Origin: Leifsonia sp052114085
Lineage (GTDB): Bacteria; Actinomycetota; Actinomycetes; Actinomycetales; Microbacteriaceae
Assembly: GCF_052114085.1 (NCBI RefSeq)
Contig: NZ_JBFREB010000001.1
Span: forward strand, 372,001-436,000
DNA length: 64,000 bases
Direction: 5' to 3'
Both the position numbers and the translations under genes were made by a program. The notes below the pieces were generated by a model, which searched no databases, had not been told where the DNA came from, and saw only the letters and a program-made list of their open reading frames with translations. Of the stretch, positions 34,330-42,990 are shown piece by piece; the first letter of the stretch is position 1; every line of letters starts with the position of its first letter.

Positions 34330-36054
34330 TCAGCGCGCGCGCGAGCGCAGGCGCGTCTCCTCCAGGTCGAGCAGCGATTGCGCCTCGGTGAGCACCCGCG
34401 ACGGGTAGGCGCCGCGGGCGCGCTCCAGGAGCAGACGCGTCCGCTCGGCGTCGACGACCGCGAGCCGGAGGGTCCGGTAGAGGTGGTGCGGCCGGCCGTC
34501 CTCGGAGTCGCTCCGCAGCGTCCGCTCCCACGCGGACTCGGCGCGCAGATACGACGACTGCCGCACCCGCTCCACCACTTCGGGGTCGATCGGGGCCGTG
34601 GTGCTGGCCGCCGTCTCCGGATCGTCGAGGACCGCGAGCCCCGCCTCGCTCAGGTCGTCGAGCAGCTGCGCGAGGAGTCGCCGATCCTCGCCGGCGTCGG
34701 CTCCCTGCAGTCCGAGGAGGCGGATGAGTCCGGGCAGCGTGCCGCCCTGGACGACGATGCTCACGAAGGCGACGGTGAACGCGATCAGGATGAGCTGTGG
34801 GCGGTACGGGATGCCCGCCGGCAGGGACTGCGCCGCGGCGAGCGTGACGACGCCGCGCATCCCGGCCCAGCCGAGGACGACCCCGCCCTTCCAGTCGATC
34901 GCCTCCTGGCGGTACTCCTCGAGGTCCGTGCGATGTCGCAGATAGCGCTGCTCCGCCCGCTGTTTGCGCAGCGACTGCCAGCGGTACCGGACCGGATGGT
35001 CGCGGAAGTAGCTGATCATCAGCCACTCGCGGAGGACGGAGCGCTCGGCGCGCTCCGCGCGTCTTCGAAGGCCGAGGATGAGCGGAACGATCAGGACGAA
35101 CCGGATGACGATGAGCGAGACCACCGCGATGAGTCCGATGCCGATCGCGTTCCAGACGCTGAGCACCTCAGGGTTCTGGACGTCGCCCACGAGTGTCCGC
35201 AGCTCCAAGCCGATCAGGAGGAAGACGCCGTTCTCGAGCAGGAACTGGATGGTGCGCCAGTTGATGGCGTCGCTGATGCGCGCCTGTGCGCTGAACTGCT
35301 GCGGTGCGGCGTGGCCCGTGTACAGGCCGGCGATGACGACGGCGAGAACGCCTGAGCCGTGCAGCGCCTCCGTCGGCGCGAACGCGGCGAACGGCACGAC
35401 CACCGACAGGGCGGTGTCGAGCACCGGATCGTTGAGCTTGGAGCGCACCCACACGGAGACGAACCCGACCACCAGTCCGATGACCGCGGCGATGACGACG
35501 GCGCTGAGGAAGTCGACCACCCCCGCCCACGGGGTCGTCAGTCCTCCCAGTGCGGCGGCGATCGCCGTCCGCAGCAGCACCAGGGCAGTCGCGTCATTGA
35601 CGAGACCCTCGCCTTCGAGCACGGTCAGCAGGCGCGGGGGCAGACCGAGCTTGCGGCCGATGGATGTGGCCGCGACAGCGTCCGGCGGGCTGATGATCGC
35701 ACCGAGGGCGACTGCGGCCGCGAGGCTCAGATCCGGCAGCATCGTGAACAGCACGAACCCGGACGCGAAGGCCGTGATGACGACCAGCACGATGGACAGT
35801 CCGGCGATCGGTGCGAGGTTGCGGCGGAAGTCGGTCAGCGGCACGCTGATCGCCGCCGCGTAGAGGATCGGCGGGAGCAGCCCGTCGAGGATGATCTCCG
35901 GCGGCACCTCGATCTCGGGCACACCGGGGAGGAACGACAGCACGACACCGACGATGACCAGGATGATCGGCGCCGCTACGCCGAGCTTCCGCGCGAAGGC
36001 GGCCACGCCGACGATGACCGCGACCGCGATCACCGCATAGACGCCGAGCTCCAT
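34330..36054 (-). CDS. Na+/H+ antiporter (CPA1 family)
   Basis: Membrane cation/proton exchanger, 574 residues, about 12 helices in the first 410 and a hydrophilic C-terminal tail. The N-terminal helices begin VYAVIAVAVIVGVAAFARKLG. The ion-translocation motifs are ISPPDAVAATSIGRKLGLP (discontinuous helix with Asp) and GLVNDATALVLLRTA (Asn-Asp pair). WAGMRGVVTLAAAQSLP is the CPA1 arginine motif. The tail contains a helical region with many acidic residues, possibly regulatory. Confidence 0.93.
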   Translation of the reverse strand: MELGVYAVIAVAVIVGVAAFARKLGVAAPIILVIVGVVLSFLPGVPEIEVPPEIILDGLLPPILYAAAISVPLTDFRRNLAPIAGLSIVLVVITAFASGFVLFTMLPDLSLAAAVALGAIISPPDAVAATSIGRKLGLPPRLLTVLEGEGLVNDATALVLLRTAIAAALGGLTTPWAGVVDFLSAVVIAAVIGLVVGFVSVWVRSKLNDPVLDTALSVVVPFAAFAPTEALHGSGVLAVVIAGLYTGHAAPQQFSAQARISDAINWRTIQFLLENGVFLLIGLELRTLVGDVQNPEVLSVWNAIGIGLIAVVSLIVIRFVLIVPLILGLRRRAERAERSVLREWLMISYFRDHPVRYRWQSLRKQRAEQRYLRHRTDLEEYRQEAIDWKGGVVLGWAGMRGVVTLAAAQSLPAGIPYRPQLILIAFTVAFVSIVVQGGTLPGLIRLLGLQGADAGEDRRLLAQLLDDLSEAGLAVLDDPETAASTTAPIDPEVVERVRQSSYLRAESAWERTLRSDSEDGRPHHLYRTLRLAVVDAERTRLLLERARGAYPSRVLTEAQSLLDLEETRLRSRAR

Positions 36055-36086
36055 CTCCTAAGCGTACGGGGAGGGCCCGGCCGCGG

Positions 36087-36653
36087 TCACCGGGAGCGCA
36101 GGCCGTCCACGGCCATGGCGATGACCCTGTCACGCTGGGCGTCGTCGTCGAAGGCGACTCCCGCAATACCGGAGACCATGCGGATCACGTCGCCAATCGT
36201 CGCGTCGTCGCGCAGCTCGCCGGCCGCCTGTGCGCGCCGGAGGAGCGGCTCCCCGGCGTCGTAGAGCGACGTGCGGCAGCTGAGCAGCACGGGGGAGTCC
36301 TTGTTGAGCCCGTCGATGAGCGCCCGCTTGGTGCCGACGTACGTCACGAAGCGTCGCAACCAAGCCTCCATGGCCTCCCAGGGCTCCAGCGTCCCGGCCT
36401 CGTCGGCCGCGCGCACGACGGCGGCGACCTCGTCGATGTAGACCGCCTCCACCAGCGCGTCTCGCGTCGGGAAGTTGCGGTACAGCGTCCCGATGCCGAC
36501 TCCGGCTCGCCGTGCGATGTCTTCGAGCGGCGCTCCCGGCCCCTGTTCGGCGAACGCTTCGCGCGCCGCCGTCAGCAGGGCGTCGAAGTTGCGGCGGGCG
36601 TCCGCCCGCTGCGGGCGCGCCACGCCGAGGGTCGGGGTATCTGTGCCGGTCAC
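36087..36653 (-). CDS. TetR-family repressor of the MFS exporter
   Basis: 188 residues; helix-turn-helix at about 20-65 (FDALLTAAREAFAEQGPGA, then IARRAGVGIGTLYRNF), followed by a TetR C-terminal domain of the SBP-like type. I use the GTG at 36653, eight bases after AAAGGA; earlier in-frame starts lie within or beyond the ribosome-binding site. Divergent from the MFS gene with three operator-like dyads between, so it represses the exporter and perhaps itself. The inducer is likely an exported drug or metabolite. Confidence 0.9.
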   Translation of the reverse strand: MTGTDTPTLGVARPQRADARRNFDALLTAAREAFAEQGPGAPLEDIARRAGVGIGTLYRNFPTRDALVEAVYIDEVAAVVRAADEAGTLEPWEAMEAWLRRFVTYVGTKRALIDGLNKDSPVLLSCRTSLYDAGEPLLRRAQAAGELRDDATIGDVIRMVSGIAGVAFDDDAQRDRVIAMAVDGLRSR

Positions 36654-36696
36654 GGCCACGGTCCTTTCGGGTGCGACGGGAGAGGGGCTTGCGAAA

Positions 36697-36762
36697 CGGA
36701 GGCACCCTCCGGTACTGTAGAACACATAACCGGAGGAACCCTCCGAACGGAGCCTCCCTCCA
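36697..36762. promoter_or_regulatory. Three CGGAGG-n3-CCTCCG operators
   Basis: Two perfect copies, CGGAGGCACCCTCCG (36697-36711) and CGGAGGAACCCTCCG (36731-36745), and one degenerate copy CGGAGCCTCCCTCCA (36748-36762). Their starts are 34 and 17 bases apart, multiples of 17. They occupy the TetR/MFS intergenic region and cover the likely MFS promoter. Confidence 0.75.
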
Positions 36763-36810
36763 TTCTAGCCCTTTTCGGGCCTCACCTCGAGAAACGGAAA
36801 AGTCCCGACA

Positions 36811-38372
36811 ATGTCTCGATCCCACCCCGGACTGACCTTCGCCATCCTGGCGCTCAGCGTCGGCTCCTTCGCGACCCTCCAGTCGCTCGTCGTCCCCGTC
36901 CTCCCCGTCATCCAGTCCGACCTGCACACCACCACGGCCGGCGTCACCTGGACCATGACCGCCTGGCTGATCGCCGCAGCGGTCGCCACGCCGCTGCTCG
37001 GCCGCGTCGGCGACCTGGTCGGCAAGCGCCGCATCCTGGTGCTCGCCCTCCTCGCCGTCGCTCTCGGCAGCGTCGTCGCCGCCGTCGCCCCCACGATCGG
37101 CGTCGTGATCGCCGGCCGTGTCATCCAGGGCCTCGGCGGCGCCATGTTCCCGCTCGCCTTCGGCATCATCCGGGACGAGTTCCCGGCCCGCCGTCTCCCC
37201 TCGGCGATCGGCGCGATCGCCTCCATCATCGCCATCGGCAGTGGCCTGGGCACGGTGCTCGCCGGGCCCCTCGCCGCCGCCCTCAGCTGGCGTGGACTAT
37301 TCCTGCTGCCGGTCGCGCTGACCGTGACCGCAGCCGTCCTGGCGCTCATCTTCATCCCCGAGTCGCCGACCCGCGCGACCGGCGGGGTGAACCCCTGGGC
37401 GGCGGTGCTGCTCTCCGGCTGGCTCATCGCTCTGCTCCTTCCGCTCAGCACAGGCGCGCAGTGGGGATGGTCGTCGCCCGCGGTGATCGGGCTCCTCGCC
37501 CTGGCCGCCGTGCTCCTCGCCGCGTGGGTGATCGTGGAGCTCCGCTCTCGGCATCCCCTCGTCGACATGCGACTCATGCGTGAGCCCGGCGTCTGGTCGA
37601 TGAACGCGGCCGCCGTCTTCATCGGCGCCTCGATGTTCGCCGTGTTCGCCTTCTTCCCGCGGTTCGTGCAGACGCCGACGTCGACGGGATACGGGCTGGG
37701 CGCATCCGTCGCCGGCTCGGGGATGCTGATGCTCCCGATGCTCGTCACCATGGCCGTGACCGGGTTCCTCAGCGGCCCGCTCGCCCGCTGGGTCGGCTTC
37801 CGTGCGCAGATCGTCGTCTCGGCGGCCGTCATGGGCGCGGCGAGCCTGTCGCTTGCATTCATGCACGGCTCTCTCATCGCGGTCGCGGTCAGCGCGGGTG
37901 TGTTCGGGATCGGCCTCGGCCTGATCTACGCCGCGATCACCAGCGTGGTCGTGCAGAGCGTTCCGCCCACGCAGACCGGAATCGCGAGTGGCATGAACGC
38001 CAACCTGCGCACGGTCGGCTCGGCCGTGGGTGCGGCCGTGATGACCGCGCTCGTCACCGGGGCCATCGCGCCGGACGGACTTCCGGCCGAGCGCGGGTAC
38101 ACCGAAGGGTTCGCGACGGCCGGCGTGCTGGCGCTCGCCGCGGGTGTGGTGACCGTGGTGGCCACGGTCATCATGCGGGCCGCGCGCAGGGCGGCTGAGC
38201 GCGAGGCCGAACGGCTCGTCGATTCCGCGGTGGTGGATGCGCCGGTCACCCTGCTCGCGGACCGATCGACCAGGAGGCCGCCGACATGGCGCGCCTGGCT
38301 GCGAAGTTCGACGGCGGACTCCCCGACGAAGCAGAAGACCCCCGTACGCGGGAGCGCCTCGAAGTGGCGTGA
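36811..38372 (+). CDS. MFS multidrug exporter (DHA2-like), frameshifted near the 3' end
   Basis: Proton-driven exporter of the EmrB/QacA type with about 14 hydrophobic segments; TAWLIAAAVATPLLGRVGDLVGKRR is the loop 2-3 signature and VIQGLGGAMFPLAFGIIRDEFP the motif C region. The frame stays open to 38841, but past about 38263 it stops looking coding (AGG AGG codons, loss of third-position GC) and runs through a terminator and antisense over the next gene. In the neighbouring frame DQEAADMARLAAKFDGG continues to a TGA at 38370-38372. One extra C near 38262 (GAC CCG ATC GAC) would join them, giving about 520 residues. Either a sequencing error or a real mutation. An alternative is a separate 28-codon ORF from the ATG at 38286, which has AGGAGG upstream. 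Confidence 0.8.
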
Positions 38373-38391
38373 CGACTCGTCGCCGGATCCT

Positions 38392-38437
38392 CACGGTGGC
38401 CGCAACCTTCGATTCTCAGGAGGTTGCGGCCGCCGTG
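38392..38437. terminator. Terminator between MFS gene and convergent GIY-YIG gene
   Basis: 17-base arms 38392-38408 and 38421-38437 with one mismatch, core GGCCGCAACCT / AGGTTGCGGCC, loop of 12. It begins 20 bases after the repaired MFS stop, which supports that stop over the read-through frame. Confidence 0.8.
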
Positions 38438-38567
38438 TCGTAACGGGAGGAGATCCGATCTCGCCTTCCGGGCTTCTCCTCCTTTCCCACTGTGTGGCGG
38501 CGCATCGGGAGCGGTCTCCCTCCGTTTCCGCGGTGGCGCGGACCCCTCGTCGCCCGTCGAGTCGCGC

Positions 38568-39110
38568 TCACCCGCGGAGGGCCGCCGCCTCGCTGCGCCA
38601 GCGCGCGAGCAGCGCCCACGGGTCGGGTGCCGCCTCCCGGAGTCGCTCCACGCGGCTCAGCAGCGCCGGATCCGTCTCGAACCACTCGGTGCCGGGGATG
38701 CGCAGGTGCGCGAACTCGACGTGCCGAACGTGCTCCAGCGTCCGGTCGCCTCGCTCGAACGCGAGCACTTCGTCGTGCGGGAGGCTAGCGAAACGCTGCA
38801 CCGGGTTCGCCGTGGTGCCGATCTTGATGCGGTCGCGGTAGCGCAGGTAGTAGACGACATCGACGCGGGTCGCCACAGCGTCAGCCGGCGGAGTATCGCC
38901 GACGCGCCACTCGCAGACCGCGCAGAGCCAGCCCGAGGGGTAGTGGACGCCGAGCCGCGATCCGCAGAATGCGCACGGGAACGGCAGAACGTCGGTGACC
39001 CCGAATTCGCCGTCCACCCAGTCGTGGGCCTCCAGCACATGGGCGAGGCACAGCGCGACCGGCGCCCCGGGATGCGCGGGAGCGCCGCAGAGCGCGCACG
39101 GGCTGGTCAC
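38568..39110 (-). CDS. GIY-YIG/T5orf172-like protein with N-terminal zinc motifs
   Basis: 180 residues. Three cysteine pairs (CALC, CAFC, CAVC) in the first 75 residues suggest zinc-ribbon-like binding. The C-terminal part VVYYLRYRDRIKIGTTANPVQRFASLP, followed by EHVRHVEFAHLRIPGTEWFE, matches the T5orf172/MUG113 branch of the GIY-YIG nuclease superfamily: Y-Y, K-I-G and the late Glu of GTEWFE. In this branch the nuclease activity is often unproven. Monocistronic; no mobile element is visible around it. Confidence 0.75.
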   Translation of the reverse strand: MTSPCALCGAPAHPGAPVALCLAHVLEAHDWVDGEFGVTDVLPFPCAFCGSRLGVHYPSGWLCAVCEWRVGDTPPADAVATRVDVVYYLRYRDRIKIGTTANPVQRFASLPHDEVLAFERGDRTLEHVRHVEFAHLRIPGTEWFETDPALLSRVERLREAAPDPWALLARWRSEAAALRG

Positions 39111-39153
39111 GGCCCCAGCGTAACCACAGCCACCGACACGCCTCGGGCCTGGT

Positions 39154-40146
39154 TCAGTGCGGCGGGCGGCACCGGATCAGGTCGAGCTCGCCGCTCAGGG
39201 CGAGCGGACCGTCCCCGTGAGCCGTGAGCACCGTGGCGCCTCGACTCAAGGAGATCGACTGCTTCGCGGTCTCGAGCGTTCCCGTTCCGTCCAGCACGAT
39301 GAGAACGGAGAACGACGGCTCGAGCTCGCGCGTTCCGGAGACGCGGATGCGTTCGGCGCTGAAGTACGGGTCGGCATCGGCCGGAAACAACGTCTCCGTC
39401 CCGCGCCCGCCGCGGAGTGACTGGATGCGGTCCTCCGGCGTGACCTCACGCGTCAAGCCGTCGATGGCCACGCCCAGGTCGAGTCCCAGCAGGGCGTCCC
39501 GCTCGGAGAGGGTGCGGCGCTCCAGAAGGACGGACAGGTCGGTCGGCTGCTGCAGCTCCACGAGCGTGACGCCAGGGCCGATGGCATGGGCGAGGCCGGC
39601 GGGCACGAGAAGTGTGTCGCCCGCGGCGAGAGGCACGCGGTTCATGGCGGCCAGCATCGCGTCGGCATCCTGTCCGTCCCACCAGGCGTGCACCTCCGTC
39701 TCGGAGACGGGACGTTGGAAACCGAGGGCTGCGTAGGCCGCGGGTTCAGCGTCGATCACGGCCCATGCCTCCGTCTTACCGAGCGGGCTGCCCAGGTGTG
39801 AGGCGGCGAAAGCGTCGTCCGGGTGATAGTGCACGAAGAGCCGCTCGGCGGTATCGAGAAGCTTCACCAGCAGCATCGTGCGTGTGCCGAAGCGAGCGAC
39901 GTGCGCCGCGCCGAGGAAGGCCTCGGGGTCGGCGGCGACAGCGTCCCGCAGCGTCCGGCCGTCGGGCAGGACGGTCAGCCCGACGCCGCCGCCCGCGAAG
40001 ACCTCGGTGGTGGACGCGACGAAATCCTCCGGCGTGAACGGGCTGGGCTGGGTGGTGCCGCGAAAGCGAGCGATTCCCGCGCCTCCCCGGTAGGGCCGGT
40101 CGAGGGGCTGGTTGGGGCCGAGAAGCAGCGGCGTCGGTATCTTCAC
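39154..40146 (-). CDS. manA: Mannose-6-phosphate isomerase (class I)
   Basis: Zn2+-dependent cupin isomerase of mannose 6-phosphate and fructose 6-phosphate, 330 residues. The zinc site is represented by ERLFVHYHPDDAF, the glutamate of GKTEAWAVID and the histidine of PAGLAHAIGPG. Start GTG 40146 (VKIPTPLLLGPNQPLDRPYRGG) is preceded by TAGATT seven bases upstream, so a leaderless transcript is likely; frame upstream of it is non-coding. The usual Gln of the QxH motif is a His here. Confidence 0.88.
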   Translation of the reverse strand: MKIPTPLLLGPNQPLDRPYRGGAGIARFRGTTQPSPFTPEDFVASTTEVFAGGGVGLTVLPDGRTLRDAVAADPEAFLGAAHVARFGTRTMLLVKLLDTAERLFVHYHPDDAFAASHLGSPLGKTEAWAVIDAEPAAYAALGFQRPVSETEVHAWWDGQDADAMLAAMNRVPLAAGDTLLVPAGLAHAIGPGVTLVELQQPTDLSVLLERRTLSERDALLGLDLGVAIDGLTREVTPEDRIQSLRGGRGTETLFPADADPYFSAERIRVSGTRELEPSFSVLIVLDGTGTLETAKQSISLSRGATVLTAHGDGPLALSGELDLIRCRPPH

Positions 40147-40207
40147 GACACGCAATCTAGTCGACCTCGGCCGCCGGGTTGGACGATCACCACCCGGACA
40201 CGGTGAT

Positions 40208-40234
40208 GGGGGCGACGGACGTGCCGTCGCCCCC
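40208..40234 (-). terminator. Terminator of the GH141-like gene
   Basis: GGGGGCGACGG (40208-40218) and CCGTCGCCCCC (40224-40234), perfect 11-bp stem with a five-base loop, 16 bases after the stop of the upstream minus-strand gene. Confidence 0.8.
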
Positions 40235-40250
40235 ACGCGTCTTCTCCGCG

Positions 40251-42896
40251 CTACGGGCGGATGGACACCGAGTCGAACTGGTTGATCGCCGACTGGGTCA
40301 CGTCATGCGAGGTCGAGAAGATCCCCGCATCCTGCGTGGCCGCGGCCGACGCCAGCGTGACGGGCGAGCCGATCGGCACGTAGTTCGCGCCGTCGTACGA
40401 GTACGACGCCGTGAACGACGAGCCTGCGCGCGTCAGCTGAACCCAGATCGGACGGAACACATCCACGGCGGCCTTCGCCTCCGAGTCCAGGTACCCGTCG
40501 CCGTTCGAGTCCCACTCGAAGACGACACCGTTGCGAGCGGTGACCGCCACCACGGCGTAGCCGGCGGAAGCGCCCGCCTTCGTGATGTCGTTGCGGACCA
40601 TCACACCGGACTTCGCCGAGGAGTTGGAGTCGTTCACCGAGACGACGCGCGACGAGACGCTCGACGCCGCCCCGAACGAGCCGGCCCGGTAGATGGCACC
40701 GAACTGGTCGGAGTGCTGACCGCCAGCTCCCCAGACGTCCGCCCCGGCCGCAGCGATGCCGAAGGCTCCGCCCGCCTGGCCGAAGTACGAGCTCGCCGCG
40801 GAAACGCCGGTGGTGCTGTAGCCGTTCGTCACCGGTGCCGGGACGGGGCAGCCGGTGAATCCGAACTGGTTGGCGTTGAGCGATGTCCGGTACTGCGGAG
40901 CGACTCCGGCCGCGCAGATCACGTCTTGGGCGCCGGCGGGCCAGTTGGTGCCGGTGACCTTGACGTTGTTGATCAGCTTGTTGTTGTGGAATGCCGCGTT
41001 CGGCGCCGAGATGCCACCGGAGTTGTACCAGTTGTTCTGGATGGTGTTGTCACTGGTGTTGTTGCGGAGGCTTCCGGCGTTGGTGAACACGAAGGATCCG
41101 CCCTGGACCACGTTGTTCTCGTAGAGCATCGAGCGGGATCCTTCGTCGAGGTACAGACCGACGCCGGAGATGTTGAACAGGTAGTTCTTGTCGACGACCG
41201 ATCCGGGGCTGGCGGACAGGTTGTACACCGAGCCGCCGTCGGCGAAGCGCGCCTTGGTGTTGTGCACCAGGTTGCCTTCGACTTTGTTGTCCTTCAGCGT
41301 GGTGGGCGTCGTGTACAGCGTGTTCCACTTGTAGTAGCCGCGATCGACGTAGTCGTTCGAGCCGCCTGCATCGTTGATTCCCCAGCCGTAGCCGGTGTCG
41401 ATTCCGTCGTAGGGCACGTTGGACACCTCGTTGTGGAGGATCTGCGCCCGCGTTACGTAGGTGCTGAGGATGCCGCTGTTGTCCTTGTAGTCCACCGACA
41501 CGTGATCGATCGTGTTGTCCTGGATCGTGATGTCCTGGTTGGTCATCCTCGGATCGCTCGGGTGGTGCGCGTCCGGCAGCACTCCGCCGACCGCCACGCC
41601 GTGTCCGCTGTCCTCCAGGAATCGGTTGCCGACGACCTGGATGGTGCTCGCGCCGTAGCCGACGCCTGTCACCATCGCGTTGGAGTCGTTGCCGATACCG
41701 AGCGCCGACGAACCCAGGTTCGTGAAGGTGTTGCCCGTGAACGAGACGTGGCTCGCGGCCGAGACCTGCACCGCCGCCGGCTCCTGGAACCAGCTGGTGC
41801 GTGCGCGCTCGAACTGCTCGCAGCCGCGGGAGCAGCTGGTGAACGCGTCGGCCGGCCGGTAGTCGTACGCACCCTTCAGGAAGAGACCGTTCTGCTGGTC
41901 GGCGTAGCCGTCGGTGGACGGGCCGAGCCAGGAGGTGCCCGAGAACTGGATGCCCTCGAACGACAGTCCGCTGACCGGCTTGTCGTAGGTGCCGCCGATG
42001 CTGATCAGCGACTGCAGGCGAGGCAGCTCCACGTCCAGCGTGTTGGGGTCCACTCCGTCGCCGGGCTTGTAGTACAGCTTTCCGCCCTGCGGGTCGATGT
42101 ACCACTGGTTCGTCTGGGTGAGGAAGGCCAGCGAGTTGTCGAGGTACCAGCTCGGACCGGCGAGGAACGACCTTTGGACGGTGTCCCAGCCCCAGGTGTT
42201 GTTGTCCCAGGCCGGCTGCGCCATCGTGATCGCGGTCGGGCTGATGCTCTGCACCGGGGAGTAGCGGTTGGTGAAGTCGCCGAGGGACTCGAACTCGATG
42301 CGCCCCTGATCGGGAAGCCCGGCGAGGTAACCGAGCGCCGGGTTGTTGATCGCGAGGCCGGTGGCGGTGGGGGTGACGTCGGCGTTGGCCAGGCGGATGG
42401 CTGCGCGTGGTGCGATCGTCCCGTTCACGTACAGCTGCCGGGTGTCGAGTCCACTGGGGGTGGGGGCCTCCCAGATGCCCGCGCCCGCGGCGGACTTCGA
42501 CCAGCCGGTGACGGCAGATGCTCCGGTGATGATGGGGTGCGCGCCGGGCGCGGCCGCCCAGTGGACCGTGTTCTCCCCGCCGCCGTCATCGGCGCCGAAG
42601 GTCAGCGGCTGCGAGATGCGGTAGGTCCCGTCCGCGAGCTGGACGGTCACGTCGCCGTGCTTGATCGACGGCTTCAGGACGTGCTGCGCGCGGTCGAGGG
42701 AGCAGGGCATGGATTGGCTGCAGTGCCCGGCATCTTTGCCGTCGGGTGCTGCGTAGAAGATGGTCGATGGCGCAGCTTCTGCCCGGAGGGGAATGAGCGC
42801 CGAGGCGATGACGACGCCGGCGCCGAGCAGGGCCAGCAGTGCCGGCCTTCCCCTTCGTCTCGTCATCGATCGTCGCGAGTCTGACGTCAATGTCAT
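40251..42896 (-). CDS. Secreted right-handed beta-helix enzyme, GH141-like (candidate alpha-L-fucosidase)
   Basis: 881 residues. A twin-basic N-terminus and hydrophobic segment end in AEA at 39-41, a signal-peptidase I site. The mature N-terminus, FYAAPDGKDAGHC, then VTVQLADGTYRISQPLTFGADDGG, ITGASAVTGW and RQLYVNG, follows the pattern of GH141 proteins, a beta-helix family with known alpha-L-fucosidases and xylanases. Asn/Asp-rich repeats with parallel coils run from about 300 to 640, and a C-terminal beta-sandwich, probably carbohydrate-binding, from about 690. Transcribed with its own CATACGTATG operators, it belongs to the GntR regulon. A polysaccharide lyase is the main alternative. Confidence 0.75.
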   Translation of the reverse strand: MTLTSDSRRSMTRRRGRPALLALLGAGVVIASALIPLRAEAAPSTIFYAAPDGKDAGHCSQSMPCSLDRAQHVLKPSIKHGDVTVQLADGTYRISQPLTFGADDGGGENTVHWAAAPGAHPIITGASAVTGWSKSAAGAGIWEAPTPSGLDTRQLYVNGTIAPRAAIRLANADVTPTATGLAINNPALGYLAGLPDQGRIEFESLGDFTNRYSPVQSISPTAITMAQPAWDNNTWGWDTVQRSFLAGPSWYLDNSLAFLTQTNQWYIDPQGGKLYYKPGDGVDPNTLDVELPRLQSLISIGGTYDKPVSGLSFEGIQFSGTSWLGPSTDGYADQQNGLFLKGAYDYRPADAFTSCSRGCEQFERARTSWFQEPAAVQVSAASHVSFTGNTFTNLGSSALGIGNDSNAMVTGVGYGASTIQVVGNRFLEDSGHGVAVGGVLPDAHHPSDPRMTNQDITIQDNTIDHVSVDYKDNSGILSTYVTRAQILHNEVSNVPYDGIDTGYGWGINDAGGSNDYVDRGYYKWNTLYTTPTTLKDNKVEGNLVHNTKARFADGGSVYNLSASPGSVVDKNYLFNISGVGLYLDEGSRSMLYENNVVQGGSFVFTNAGSLRNNTSDNTIQNNWYNSGGISAPNAAFHNNKLINNVKVTGTNWPAGAQDVICAAGVAPQYRTSLNANQFGFTGCPVPAPVTNGYSTTGVSAASSYFGQAGGAFGIAAAGADVWGAGGQHSDQFGAIYRAGSFGAASSVSSRVVSVNDSNSSAKSGVMVRNDITKAGASAGYAVVAVTARNGVVFEWDSNGDGYLDSEAKAAVDVFRPIWVQLTRAGSSFTASYSYDGANYVPIGSPVTLASAAATQDAGIFSTSHDVTQSAINQFDSVSIRP

Positions 42897-42947
42897 GTTC
42901 GATCGCTTCCTGTCGTGGAGGGCGTCGGTGCCCCCAGAACAGGGTTA

Positions 42948-42984
42948 TCATACGTATGACCTTTACAGCAAGAGACGTATGATG
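42948..42984 (-). promoter_or_regulatory. GntR operators before the GH141-like gene and aldo/keto reductase end
   Basis: TCATACGTATGA (42948-42959) is a perfect palindrome 52 bases upstream of the GH141-like start. A second site, ACGTATGATG (42975-42984), keeps one full half. The same core recurs at 44027, 47421 and 53872. Confidence 0.75.
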
Positions 42985-42990
42985 TTCTCT

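Noticed and set aside
38373..38841. C-terminal extension of the MFS protein
   Set aside because: Ser/Arg/Pro-rich, crosses a strong terminator and lies antisense to the GIY-YIG-like gene; explained better by a one-base frameshift.
40179..42884. 901-codon plus-strand frame opposite the GH141-like gene
   Set aside because: Val/Arg/Asp-rich antisense artefact; the minus strand has a signal peptide and beta-helix repeats, and operators fit the minus gene.
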